Shown piece by piece: positions 1 to 7,506 of a stretch of 64,000 bases of DNA. The translations under genes and the position numbers were made by a program. Each line of letters opens with the position of its first letter. The stretch's first letter is position 1. This DNA is from Lederbergia citri. Lineage in GTDB: Bacteria; Bacillota; Bacilli; Bacillales; Bacillaceae_C. The notes under the pieces are model-generated. The model did no database searches. It had not been told where the DNA came from and saw nothing but the letters and a program-made list of their open reading frames with translations. Where the stretch lies: contig NZ_JAGYPG010000003.1 of assembly GCF_018343625.1 (NCBI RefSeq), positions 563,003-627,002 on the forward strand. Direction: 5' to 3'.

Positions 1-142
1 CCAATCCATTTTGATATCCCTTTAGCCCACCGCCTGCTGTATAAAATTCATTTGCTGTTTTTGTCCTCTTCGCGGCGTAGTACGTTATCCAAAGAGTCAT
101 GGCCACAATGATTAGAAATAGGACGATAACGGTAGGATTCAT
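1..142 (-). CDS. Sodium:solute symporter (SSS family), N-terminal part only
   Basis: This is the 5' end of a gene that runs off the left edge; only about 47 codons are present. The translation starts MNPTVIVLFLIIVAMTLWIT, one hydrophobic membrane segment, followed by a Y-A-A-K-R-T-K-T-A-N-E-F-Y-T-A-G-G stretch typical of the first cytoplasmic loop of SSS-family symporters of the acetate permease (ActP/YwcA) type. The start ATG at 142 overlaps the stop codon of the upstream DUF485 gene (ATGA), and this pairing is characteristic of ActP-like symporters. Substrate (acetate or another monocarboxylate) is inferred from family and neighbour only. Confidence 0.8.
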   Translation of the reverse strand, partial: MNPTVIVLFLIIVAMTLWITYYAAKRTKTANEFYTAGGGLKGYQNGL

Positions 143-486
143 TGGACTTTCCTCCCCTCATTCGGTTCTTTCCACACATCTTCTGCCATTTTGTCGAATG
201 ATTCAGCTTTTTTCATATAAATAGTAGCCAAAACCCATGTCATGACAAAAAGAAAAAAAGCATAAATCCATGCCCATGAAATATCTCCAATCGCAGGTCC
301 ATCCATTATGTCGGTATAGGAAATCAGTATTGGAAAAAGTAAATAGAGAGCAACGAATAGTATAATGGACGGAACTAAAAATTTCTTTTTCGCCTTTAGT
401 AATTCTTGAAACGGAGTACTCCTTTCAATTAATTCAAAATCTACTACCTTATTCGGCTTTTTTCTTTCAAAAGCAGTTTTTGCCAC
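139..486 (-). CDS. DUF485 family inner-membrane protein, partner of SSS symporter
   Basis: Small protein of about 115 residues with two membrane segments (FLVPSIILFVALYLLFPILI and the AWIYAFFLFVMTWVLATIY region) and charged ends, matching the DUF485 (YwcB/YjcH) family that is co-transcribed with acetate-type SSS permeases. Its stop overlaps the symporter start by four bases, so the two are probably translationally coupled. Start choice: the ATG at 495 directly abuts the AAAGGAGG Shine-Dalgarno with no spacer, whereas the in-frame GTG at 486 lies nine bases downstream of it; GTG 486 is therefore preferred. The exact function of the family is not established. Confidence 0.8.
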   Translation of the reverse strand: MAKTAFERKKPNKVVDFELIERSTPFQELLKAKKKFLVPSIILFVALYLLFPILISYTDIMDGPAIGDISWAWIYAFFLFVMTWVLATIYMKKAESFDKMAEDVWKEPNEGRKVQ

Positions 487-771
487 TTTTCTCATCCTCC
501 TTTTTTCGGCTATTTCAAAATAATGTAAATATAACTAAAACTTAATAGAAGGTGATTGTTACTGTCAATTTGAAAATAAAAATTCGTTCTTTAGTCATTT
601 TTCGTTACGAACCCAAATAATTAATAGAAAACCTTATATGTCTTTGATTTACGAGATTATCATAAAATTAGCAAGCGATTCTCTATAGGAATTATGGATT
701 ATATGTAAGTAGTCCAAAAGTTCTGATTGATAAAAATAGTCAAATAATAATCATATTACACTTTTTTCATA

Positions 772-780
772 TGGTATAAT
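772..780 (+). promoter_or_regulatory. Extended -10 promoter (TGGTATAAT) of the GH5 gene
   Basis: TGGTATAAT is a perfect extended -10 element, with no good -35 hexamer at 17 bp. It would start transcription near 787, leaving a roughly 70-base leader that contains the cre site and the ribosome-binding site of the gene at 857. Confidence 0.6.
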
Positions 781-807
781 CCGAATTAGTAGATACATAG
801 TTCGGTT

Positions 808-821
808 TGTAAGCGCTTTAA
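808..821 (+). promoter_or_regulatory. cre site (CcpA operator)
   Basis: TGTAAGCGCTTTAA differs from an ideal catabolite-responsive element at one conserved position near its 3' end. It sits about 20 bases downstream of the predicted transcription start, a typical roadblock position, so the GH5 gene is expected to be repressed by CcpA on preferred sugars. Confidence 0.7.
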
Positions 822-856
822 ATAATCTATATATTATTTTTTAAGGTGGGAATAGG

Positions 857-3838
857 ATGCAAAAGGGGAAGTATGCAAAAGTTTTCTCAGTTGTTATTAT
901 CGTGGCAATGATGCTGACGTTGTTTCCGAATCATCAGCATGCCAAAATTCCTGATGATGCAGTCATGTTCCAAGATTTTGAAGGAACGGATGTGCAGTTC
1001 ACTGCTGCTCAAGGTGCAACAGGAGCTTTAGCTGCGGACGAAGCATATGACGGAAAGCAATCACTTAAGTATGGAGTATTAGCGAGTGGAGATCCAAGTG
1101 TAAGTAAAGGAAGCATCAGAATTAAATCAATGGGGCAACCAGTTGATGCGACGGGAATGGAGTATTTTGTGTTTTACATAAAAGATACACAAGGTTCGAA
1201 TACGATTAAAATTTCTCTGACAGACAGTCACGGCAAGTCAACGGACTTTGGCTGGAAGGCGATGAGCACGAAGAAAAATGAGTGGGTTCGATATGAAGTT
1301 CCGATGAGCAGTTTTTCAGGAATTGATTTTGCAAGTATTAGCGAAGTTCGAATTGGTCAATGGAATGAGGGTGTTTACTATATTGATCAGCTATTTTTTG
1401 CGAAAAATCTACCTCCAATTCCGCCCGACCAGCCGACAGCTTATCACCCATCGGGAGAATACGATAATTTTGTCGTCGTTGAGTTGCGCACGTATTCTGT
1501 TGGGGCAGACATTTACTATACGACAGATGGCACGATTCCAACGAAAGAATCTTCTCTTTATAAAGGCCCTTTAAGATTGGAGTCAAGTACAACCGTTAAG
1601 GCTGTGGCGTACAATCCTAAAGGCGATATTTATAGTGAGGTAAGTTCTTTCGACTATGTGATTCACCAGAAGGAAGATTTGGCGAAACCGAAGGCATCTC
1701 CGGCTGCGGGAACGTATGCGGTTGCTCAATCCGTTGAGTTTTCAGCTTCTGAAGGTGCGACGATTTATTATACGACTGACGGGAAAAACCCAACTACCGC
1801 GTCTAAGAGATATTCACAGCCAATAAAAGTTTCTAAAAACTCGGTTATCAAAGCCATTGCTGTTAAGGATCAACACCAAAGTGAAATCACTGTAAATGAA
1901 TATACGATTGATAAAAATCCTACACCATTTTTAAAAGCTGACGGAAAGAAAATGCGTGGAAATTATGGCTCAGGAGATGAAGTGGTCCTTCGTGGAACGA
2001 ACGCTGGCGGCTGGCTCGTGATGGAGAGTTGGATGTCACCGACGAATTCTCCTGATCAGAAAACAACTATTAAAACATTAACAGAACGATTTGGCGAAAA
2101 GACTGCCTGGGAGCTCATCAATCTTTATCAAGACAACTATTGGAATGAGGACGATTTTGATAATATCAAGCAGGCTGGTATGAATGTCGTTCGTTTACCT
2201 TTTTCATATTTTGAAATGCTTAACGCTGAAGGCAGCTTAAAGTCGACAGCATTTGATCGAATGGATTGGTTTATTAAAGAAGCGGCAAAACGAGAATTGT
2301 ATGTCATTTTAGACATGCATGGAGCACCTGGTTCGCAAAATGGAAAAGACCACTCAGGTGATACAGATCGTCCGGATAAGGGAAATCTATTTGGAAACAA
2401 AGAAAACATGAATAAAACCATCTTCCTTTGGGAAGAAATTGCTAAACGATATAAGGACGAAAAATGGTTGGCTGGCTATGATTTATTAAATGAGCCAGGC
2501 GGTGCAACTGGAATTGAGCAATTTGATTTTTATGATCAGCTGTATAAAGCAGTAAGAGAGAAAGATAAAAATCATATGATGTTCATTGAAGCGATTTGGG
2601 AGCCGTATCATCTGCCGAATCCTGACTTGTATGGTTGGGAAAATGTTGTCTATTCCTATCATTTTTATGGATGGGATAATATAGACAGTTTTCCTTCCCA
2701 AAAGCGATTCACGAATTCTAAAATTCCGATGGTCAATGAGATGACGAATTATAATGTTCCATTGCTTGTTGGAGAATTTACGTTGTTTAATAATCTGCAA
2801 AGCTGGGATTATGCGTTAAACGTATACGAACAACAAGGATGGAGTTTTACAACATGGTCATATAAGGTTACGGGAGAAGGAAGTAGCTGGGGGATGTATA
2901 CTGGAAATCCTCCAAAAGTGAATATTCAAAATGATAGTGAAGAGGTAATAAGGAGTAAGTGGAGTCAAGTTGGAACAGATGCATCATTTAAACGAAATGA
3001 TTATTTCGTAGATGTAATTCGTAATTATGCAAACCCTGATTTTAGAAAGAAAGATGAAAGAACATGGATTGAGAATTTTGAAGGGCTAGATAAGAGCACT
3101 ACGTTTGAAACGGGAAACAGGGCCGCAGCTTCATTGGATTTTGAGAATAAAGCTAGTGGAGAAGCCTCACTTAAATTGGTTGTGAATAACGATGGAAATA
3201 AAGATGTCGCAAAGCAATATGTGAGTATAAAGACTTCAGTTAATTTAGCTGATGGGGCGAATAAATACCCTAAATATCTACTTTTAGATGTATTTAATGG
3301 AACTGGAAAAGAGAGCAATGTTACGGTGACGTTAATCGATAAGAATGGAAAGCAAGCTACTGCAAAGACTCATGCATCGACAAAAGCATTAGCAAGCGCA
3401 TGGTCGAGAGTTCCGTTATTATTAAAATCAATTAGCGGTGATATTGATAAAACATCAATTGTTGAAATACGTTTAGCGATGGAAGATCCAGGGACGTATA
3501 ACTTTGACAATATTTTTGTAGGACAGTCATTTTCAAATCATTTGCCGATGGAATTAGATCTTCATACAGTAAGGGATCTAGTTGAAAAAGCTGATATTCA
3601 ACCTACAGGAATACGGAATGCGTTGCTCGTTCAATTAGATAATGCTGAGCGGGATTTTGAAAAGGCAAATTCTTTTATCCAGCAAGGTAAGGAAAAACAG
3701 GCTGAGCAAGCTAGAGAAAATGGTTACAAAACTCTTGAAAGTCTAAAAGATTTTGTATCCAAACATTCGGGCAAGCATATTCGTGAAGAAGATGCTGAAA
3801 AAATCATTTGGGCACTAGAAAATGGGTATTTTTATTAA
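857..3838 (+). CDS. Secreted multidomain glycoside hydrolase family 5 (glucanase-like)
   Basis: A 993-residue exported enzyme. Residues 8-24 form a hydrophobic signal or anchor without a lipobox. Residues about 35-185 look like a carbohydrate-binding beta-sandwich (FQDFEG start). Two repeats at about 196-268 and 280-352 share the YYTTDG motif of chitobiase C-terminal (CHB_HEX_C) domains. The GH5 barrel spans about 365-710, with R446 in VVRLPF, acid/base Glu546 in LLNEPGG, HFYGW near 602, and the likely nucleophile Glu640 in LLVGEF. A second binding-type sandwich (WIENFEG, about 742-905) and a helical tail follow. The architecture suggests endo-acting hydrolysis of a beta-glucan or similar wall polysaccharide; the exact substrate is not predictable. 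It is monocistronic with its own promoter and cre site, and a GGTGGG ribosome-binding site precedes the ATG. Confidence 0.85.
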   Translation: MQKGKYAKVFSVVIIVAMMLTLFPNHQHAKIPDDAVMFQDFEGTDVQFTAAQGATGALAADEAYDGKQSLKYGVLASGDPSVSKGSIRIKSMGQPVDATGMEYFVFYIKDTQGSNTIKISLTDSHGKSTDFGWKAMSTKKNEWVRYEVPMSSFSGIDFASISEVRIGQWNEGVYYIDQLFFAKNLPPIPPDQPTAYHPSGEYDNFVVVELRTYSVGADIYYTTDGTIPTKESSLYKGPLRLESSTTVKAVAYNPKGDIYSEVSSFDYVIHQKEDLAKPKASPAAGTYAVAQSVEFSASEGATIYYTTDGKNPTTASKRYSQPIKVSKNSVIKAIAVKDQHQSEITVNEYTIDKNPTPFLKADGKKMRGNYGSGDEVVLRGTNAGGWLVMESWMSPTNSPDQKTTIKTLTERFGEKTAWELINLYQDNYWNEDDFDNIKQAGMNVVRLPFSYFEMLNAEGSLKSTAFDRMDWFIKEAAKRELYVILDMHGAPGSQNGKDHSGDTDRPDKGNLFGNKENMNKTIFLWEEIAKRYKDEKWLAGYDLLNEPGGATGIEQFDFYDQLYKAVREKDKNHMMFIEAIWEPYHLPNPDLYGWENVVYSYHFYGWDNIDSFPSQKRFTNSKIPMVNEMTNYNVPLLVGEFTLFNNLQSWDYALNVYEQQGWSFTTWSYKVTGEGSSWGMYTGNPPKVNIQNDSEEVIRSKWSQVGTDASFKRNDYFVDVIRNYANPDFRKKDERTWIENFEGLDKSTTFETGNRAAASLDFENKASGEASLKLVVNNDGNKDVAKQYVSIKTSVNLADGANKYPKYLLLDVFNGTGKESNVTVTLIDKNGKQATAKTHASTKALASAWSRVPLLLKSISGDIDKTSIVEIRLAMEDPGTYNFDNIFVGQSFSNHLPMELDLHTVRDLVEKADIQPTGIRNALLVQLDNAERDFEKANSFIQQGKEKQAEQARENGYKTLESLKDFVSKHSGKHIREEDAEKIIWALENGYFY

Positions 3839-3924
3839 GAAACTCGTGCTGCTACTTAAATCGTTTGAATACCAAAAATCATTATACTTTTAAATAGACA
3901 AAACTATAGGGTGTACATTTTTAT

Positions 3925-3952
3925 TGCCACATGCCGCACAAGGTATGTGGCA
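3925..3952. other. GC-rich hairpin downstream of the GH5 gene
   Basis: TGCCACATGCC and GGTATGTGGCA form an 11-bp stem (one G-U pair) around a six-base loop. No T-run follows on either strand, so it is not a canonical intrinsic terminator; it may be an mRNA 3'-end structure or the end of the GH5 transcript. Confidence 0.4.
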
Positions 3953-4017
3953 TGCTTGATGCTGGAGAACGTGGATAATCTTCCGCCCCATGCAAGGATT
4001 CTCATTCATTGTTCCGA

Positions 4018-4044
4018 TGTCACAAATCAGAGTCATACATTGTT
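4018..4044 (+). promoter_or_regulatory. Candidate ECF41-type promoter
   Basis: TGTCACA at 4018-4024 is identical to the -35 motif I recall for ECF41 sigma factors. Sixteen bases later TGTT (4041-4044) takes the place of the expected CGTC-like -10, so that half is imperfect. It lies upstream of the oxidoreductase gene that is paired with an ECF41 sigma factor, which is the usual ECF41 target arrangement. Confidence 0.5.
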
Positions 4045-4054
4045 ATATGTATGA
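4033..4054. promoter_or_regulatory. Perfect inverted repeat upstream of the oxidoreductase gene
   Basis: TCATACAT and ATGTATGA are exact inverted copies separated by six bases. The element overlaps the candidate ECF41 -10 region and ends 22 bases before the start codon, so it could be an operator for a second regulator or a hairpin in the leader. Confidence 0.4.
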
Positions 4055-4076
4055 AACGTTAAAAAGGAGCTGAGGA

Positions 4077-5273
4077 ATGATGAACGACTTGACATGCATA
4101 ATCATTGGAGGAGGCTATGTAGGTCTTGCCGCGCTTAAAGCAATAAAGGAAAAGACCAAAGGCATGGCGAATGGGCGGCGGATTCGGTTTGTTCTGATCG
4201 ACAAGGAGCCCGGACATTTGCGCAAATTTAGGTTGTTTCGCCCGACCACGGTTGAGGAAGAAATTATGATTCCTTGGAAAGATTTAGTTTTAGATGGATT
4301 CGAATTTGTGCAAGGCACAGTTACAACCGTGGATAGTGGGGAAAAACTGCTTCGATATACAGATGCGCAAGGAAATGATGCTCAAATTCATTACGACCTT
4401 TTAGTCGTGGCGGTAGGCAGCAGCGTAAGGAGACCAGAGCCCTATCAAGGTGGTATCGCCTTAATCGACCCACAAGCGGCGGCGGATATCAGGAATCGCT
4501 GGCGTGCCAATCTGCGGAAGGCGGCTCACGAGACGAACCCTGAAGAACGAAAGCGGCTGACATCAATCGCGATTGTAGGAGCGGGAATCAGTGGCATTGA
4601 GACGTCCGCAGAACTAGCTCTCGCCATGAAGAAGGAAGCAACGGCACTCGGACTGAATTCATCCGATACCTCTGTCTATTTACTGAATTCACAGGAACGC
4701 CTGCTCCCGGAAGTGTCGGAGAAATTTAGACGGAAGCTGGTTCAGGAACTCAGTAAATGTGGAGTGACAGTGCTTAACAATCGCAAGGTGTTACGGGAGG
4801 AAGCAGGAGTAGTATTGTTTAGTAATGGCGACAGTCTGCCAGTCGGTATCTGTATATGGATGATTGGTCTGATACCGAATCCGGCCCTGCCCGCCATGGG
4901 CTTGCCGCTGACTTCTGATGGTCGAGTACTGGTAGATGGATCTTATCGCGTCAAAGGAGCGCCGAGTGTATACAGCATTGGCGACTGTGCGAGAATTGTG
5001 GATCCGAAAACCGGCGAGGAAGACCAGATGACGTGCTTTGAAGGTTCGTTTCAGGCGCTTCGACTTGCGAAAATCGTGATGGCCGACCTGGAGGGCCGTC
5101 CAGCGCCAATTCACCAATCGTCCAAACCGAATATGGATAATGCCTTCAATATCGGTCTGGGTCAAGAAGGGGTATTTTGGATACGAAAATGGGGACTTGA
5201 CATGGTTATGACAGGAAAGCTTCCGGGTAAAATCAAGAAGTTCGTAGAGGACAAAACTAGTATGCTTCGATAA
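4077..5273 (+). CDS. FAD-dependent NAD(P)H oxidoreductase (NDH-2/AIF-like), ECF41 partner
   Basis: A 398-residue pyridine nucleotide-disulfide-type flavoprotein. The N-terminal GGGYVG dinucleotide-binding motif (residues about 11-16) binds FAD, a second motif VGAGISGIE near residue 166 binds NAD(P)H, and a YSIGDCAR motif near 303 completes the FAD site. The fold matches type II NADH dehydrogenases and FSP1/AIF-like quinone reductases; no transmembrane segment is present, so membrane contact would be peripheral. It lies 55 bp upstream of an ECF41 sigma factor, and oxidoreductases are one of the three partner classes known for that group. Codon choice is clearly more GC-rich than in neighbouring genes, suggesting acquisition with the sigma factor. 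Substrate unknown. Confidence 0.8.
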   Translation: MMNDLTCIIIGGGYVGLAALKAIKEKTKGMANGRRIRFVLIDKEPGHLRKFRLFRPTTVEEEIMIPWKDLVLDGFEFVQGTVTTVDSGEKLLRYTDAQGNDAQIHYDLLVVAVGSSVRRPEPYQGGIALIDPQAAADIRNRWRANLRKAAHETNPEERKRLTSIAIVGAGISGIETSAELALAMKKEATALGLNSSDTSVYLLNSQERLLPEVSEKFRRKLVQELSKCGVTVLNNRKVLREEAGVVLFSNGDSLPVGICIWMIGLIPNPALPAMGLPLTSDGRVLVDGSYRVKGAPSVYSIGDCARIVDPKTGEEDQMTCFEGSFQALRLAKIVMADLEGRPAPIHQSSKPNMDNAFNIGLGQEGVFWIRKWGLDMVMTGKLPGKIKKFVEDKTSMLR

Positions 5274-5328
5274 AAACGAAGAGAGTAAGATGCAATAGTT
5301 CTAACAGCCCGGAAAAGGAGATATAGCG

Positions 5329-6192
5329 ATGGAAGAACTATATGATCAATATAAAGCGCTACTTTTTACGCTGGCTTATCAGTTGACGGGCTCCGTTGCA
5401 GACGCGGAAGATGTTGTACAGGACGTATTTTTTAAGGCGTACGAAGTACATGTCGAACGTCTGGAGGAGCCAAAGGCATATTTGTGCAAAATGGTAACCA
5501 ATCGCTGCCTCAATCTGCAGAAGTCGGCACGAAAAAGGAGGGAAATATACGTCGGTCCATGGCTCCCCGAACCGATTCGGACGCCGCAGGAGGATACGAT
5601 CGAGACGACGGTCGTCCACCGCGATTTGTTGTCTTACGCTATGCTCGTACTGTTGGAGAGGCTGACGCCTACAGAGCGGGCAGTTTTCGTCCTACGTGAG
5701 GCGCTAGGCTTCGATTATACTGAAATAGCCGAACTGCTCGACAAGCGAGAGGCGAATTGCCGCAAGCTGATGAGTCGTGCAAAAAGCAAGATAGGACTAT
5801 CAGAGGAGGAGACGGTCGAGACTGAAACGGTCGAATTGGAATGGGTTAGCCGGTTCCTTACATCCCTTGAGCAAGGTAACTTAGATCTTATGCTGTCTCT
5901 GCTGACTGAAGACGTCATGCTTGTCTCTGATGGAGGCGGAAAAGTAAAAGCGCTTAAGCGTTCGATACAAACTCGCGATCACGTGGCACGAGTCCTCCTC
6001 ATTGGAATTGGAAACATCGCGGCCCATTATCAGGAAAATCTTCAGATCGATGTTACCCCTCTTAACGGTGAGACTGGTATAGTACTCCGTTCTGGTGATG
6101 AACCAATAGCTGCTCTATTTGTACAACTCCGAGGCGGAAAGTTTGCCAGAATCTACATCGTACAAAATCCGGATAAGCTTACTAGGGTCTAG
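5329..6192 (+). CDS. ECF41-family RNA polymerase sigma factor with fused SnoaL-like domain
   Basis: A 287-residue sigma factor. Region 2 (about 4-70) and region 4 (about 100-155) form the ECF core. The ECF41 signatures are all present: WLPEP (78-82) in the linker, DGGGK (201-205) and NPDKL (280-284) in the C-terminal extension, which has the SnoaL/NTF2-like fold and, in characterised members, acts in cis to control sigma activity in place of a separate anti-sigma factor. The start is set by AAAAGGAG eight bases before the ATG. No anti-sigma gene is adjacent. The predicted target is the upstream oxidoreductase gene. Base composition is GC-rich like its partner, unlike flanking DNA. Confidence 0.92.
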   Translation: MEELYDQYKALLFTLAYQLTGSVADAEDVVQDVFFKAYEVHVERLEEPKAYLCKMVTNRCLNLQKSARKRREIYVGPWLPEPIRTPQEDTIETTVVHRDLLSYAMLVLLERLTPTERAVFVLREALGFDYTEIAELLDKREANCRKLMSRAKSKIGLSEEETVETETVELEWVSRFLTSLEQGNLDLMLSLLTEDVMLVSDGGGKVKALKRSIQTRDHVARVLLIGIGNIAAHYQENLQIDVTPLNGETGIVLRSGDEPIAALFVQLRGGKFARIYIVQNPDKLTRV

Positions 6193-6513
6193 GAAGTCGA
6201 CTGCGTGCCTTGGACGTGGAATAATATTTCAAACTATGAATCAATATGGACGATTTAGAAAAGTTTAACCAACGTGTACTGGAACGAAGCCTAATATTTC
6301 AGCATTGCGATAACAAGTAAGATTTTTAAGGGAAGTCTTTTTAATGAGTAATTTTAATGAAGTGAGCTTGGGACTCCAAGCTCTTTTATTTGTGAATTGA
6401 TATGAGAATTTTTGTGAGAATCTTGCGATGTACTCTGTTTATTGTTGTAATTTACAATTTTGCACTTCAAAAGTTAACCCGATAATTGCCATAACGAAGG
6501 TTATTTTTCGATA
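6193..6513. other. Intergenic region after the sigma factor gene
   Basis: About 320 bases without a recognisable gene. It contains one intrinsic terminator (listed) and, at its right end, sequence that may be the decayed N-terminal part of the LysR remnant; the frame upstream of 6514 stays open back to about 6478 but shows no helix-turn-helix. Confidence 0.45.
6364..6390 (+). terminator. Intrinsic terminator
   Basis: GAGCTTGG and CCAAGCTC form an eight-base-pair stem with a GACT loop followed by TTTTATTTGT. It lies about 170 bases after the sigma factor stop and probably ends that transcript. Confidence 0.75.
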
Positions 6514-7329
6514 ATGTACCTATTCTTTCCTGCCCATCGTTCTATTGCAGTTTTAGAAGATGAGCTGGGCGTATCTTTGTTTGAAAGAAACGGTCGTAAC
6601 ATTTTCTTAAACCAATATGGGAGAATATTTCTGGAACGTGCGACAGCAGCATTGAATGAAATTGAGAAAGGGAAACAAGAAATCACGAGTATGATTAATC
6701 CATCTTCGGGTGTCATCTCATTGGGTTTCTTACACATGCTTGGAGTCGATCTTATCCCTTCTTTATTGAGTTCATTTCGGAAACAATATCCAGACATACA
6801 ATTTGAATTACAACAGTGCACGAATCATGAACTAATGGCTCATATCTTAAATGGGGATCACGATTTTGGCATTACCACTCCGGAGCTTGTGACCAACTCT
6901 TGTTTATGGCACTTATTGTTGAAAGCAGATCTTTTCCTTGCAGTTCCTAATAATCATAAATGGGCTGAAAAATCGTCTATAAGCCTAGATGAAATTCATA
7001 ATGAATCTTATATTGGATTAAAACAATCTTGTGGAATTGGCTTCACGGTTAACAAATTATTCGAAGACAAACAAATTAAACCTGATATCGTGCTCCAAGC
7101 TGATGAATTAGATACGGTAGCTGGATTAGTGTCTGCTGGATTTGGAGTCGCTTTATTGCCAAAAACTCGAGCTCTTCTAAATCACCCATTAGTATGGTTA
7201 AAAGTAACCGAACCAGCTTGTGAAGTATCTATTGGATTAGTTTGGAAGGAGGAGAGACCGTTAACACCCGTTGCAAAATCATTTCTCGAATTTATTCGCA
7301 ACCAGTACCCATTAATCGATAACAATTAA
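6514..7329 (+). pseudogene. LysR-family regulator lacking its DNA-binding domain
   Basis: The translated product of about 271 residues begins within what should be the end of the helix-turn-helix: RSIAVLEDELGVSLFERNGR (residues about 9-28) is the usual segment after the recognition helix, then a full LysR effector-binding domain follows (about 60-265). Roughly 25-30 N-terminal residues, including most of the HTH, are missing, and the preceding sequence has no ribosome-binding site or alternative upstream start with a matching HTH. It is therefore probably a non-functional remnant, or a gene damaged by a frameshift or deletion near 6480-6530. An effector-only protein cannot be excluded. It precedes the dihydrolipoyl dehydrogenase gene. 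Confidence 0.7.
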
Positions 7330-7367
7330 GCATTATATTCATGCAAATTATCAATTGGAATATTAAT

Positions 7368-7414
7368 ACGAGTGATGATATCCTTGGCATTAATTGGAAC
7401 ACTCGTTTTTTTTT
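7368..7414 (+). terminator. Intrinsic terminator after the LysR remnant
   Basis: ACGAGTG and CACTCGT pair across a 25-base loop that itself contains CCTTGG-type pairing, followed by a run of nine T. It separates the LysR remnant from the lpd-like gene. Confidence 0.6.
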
Positions 7415-7506
7415 GTGCAAATAAAACATAAGCTTACGTTAGGATCAGTAATAATTTCTAGTAACCACTTAAAACTTTTTGACTGGAAATGGGGAGGCTT
7501 AGAAAG

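Larger units (their letters stand above)
487..856. other. Divergent intergenic region between DUF485 and GH5 genes
   Basis: About 370 AT-rich bases separate two divergent transcription units. The right part holds the promoter and cre site of the GH5 gene, listed separately. I see no small gene with a ribosome-binding site here. A weak cre-like core (CAAGCG near 672-677) lies on the side of the symporter genes but matches the consensus poorly. Confidence 0.5.

Noticed and set aside
672..683. cre-like core AAGCGATT before the symporter genes
   Set aside because: Too many mismatches outside the core to call a CcpA site.
3925..3952. Intrinsic terminator for the GH5 gene
   Set aside because: The stem is good but no T-run follows on either strand; listed only as a hairpin.
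7489..7506. Upstream ATG at 7489 as start of the dihydrolipoyl dehydrogenase
   Set aside because: It overlaps the Shine-Dalgarno sequence itself; ATG 7507 has the correct spacing.
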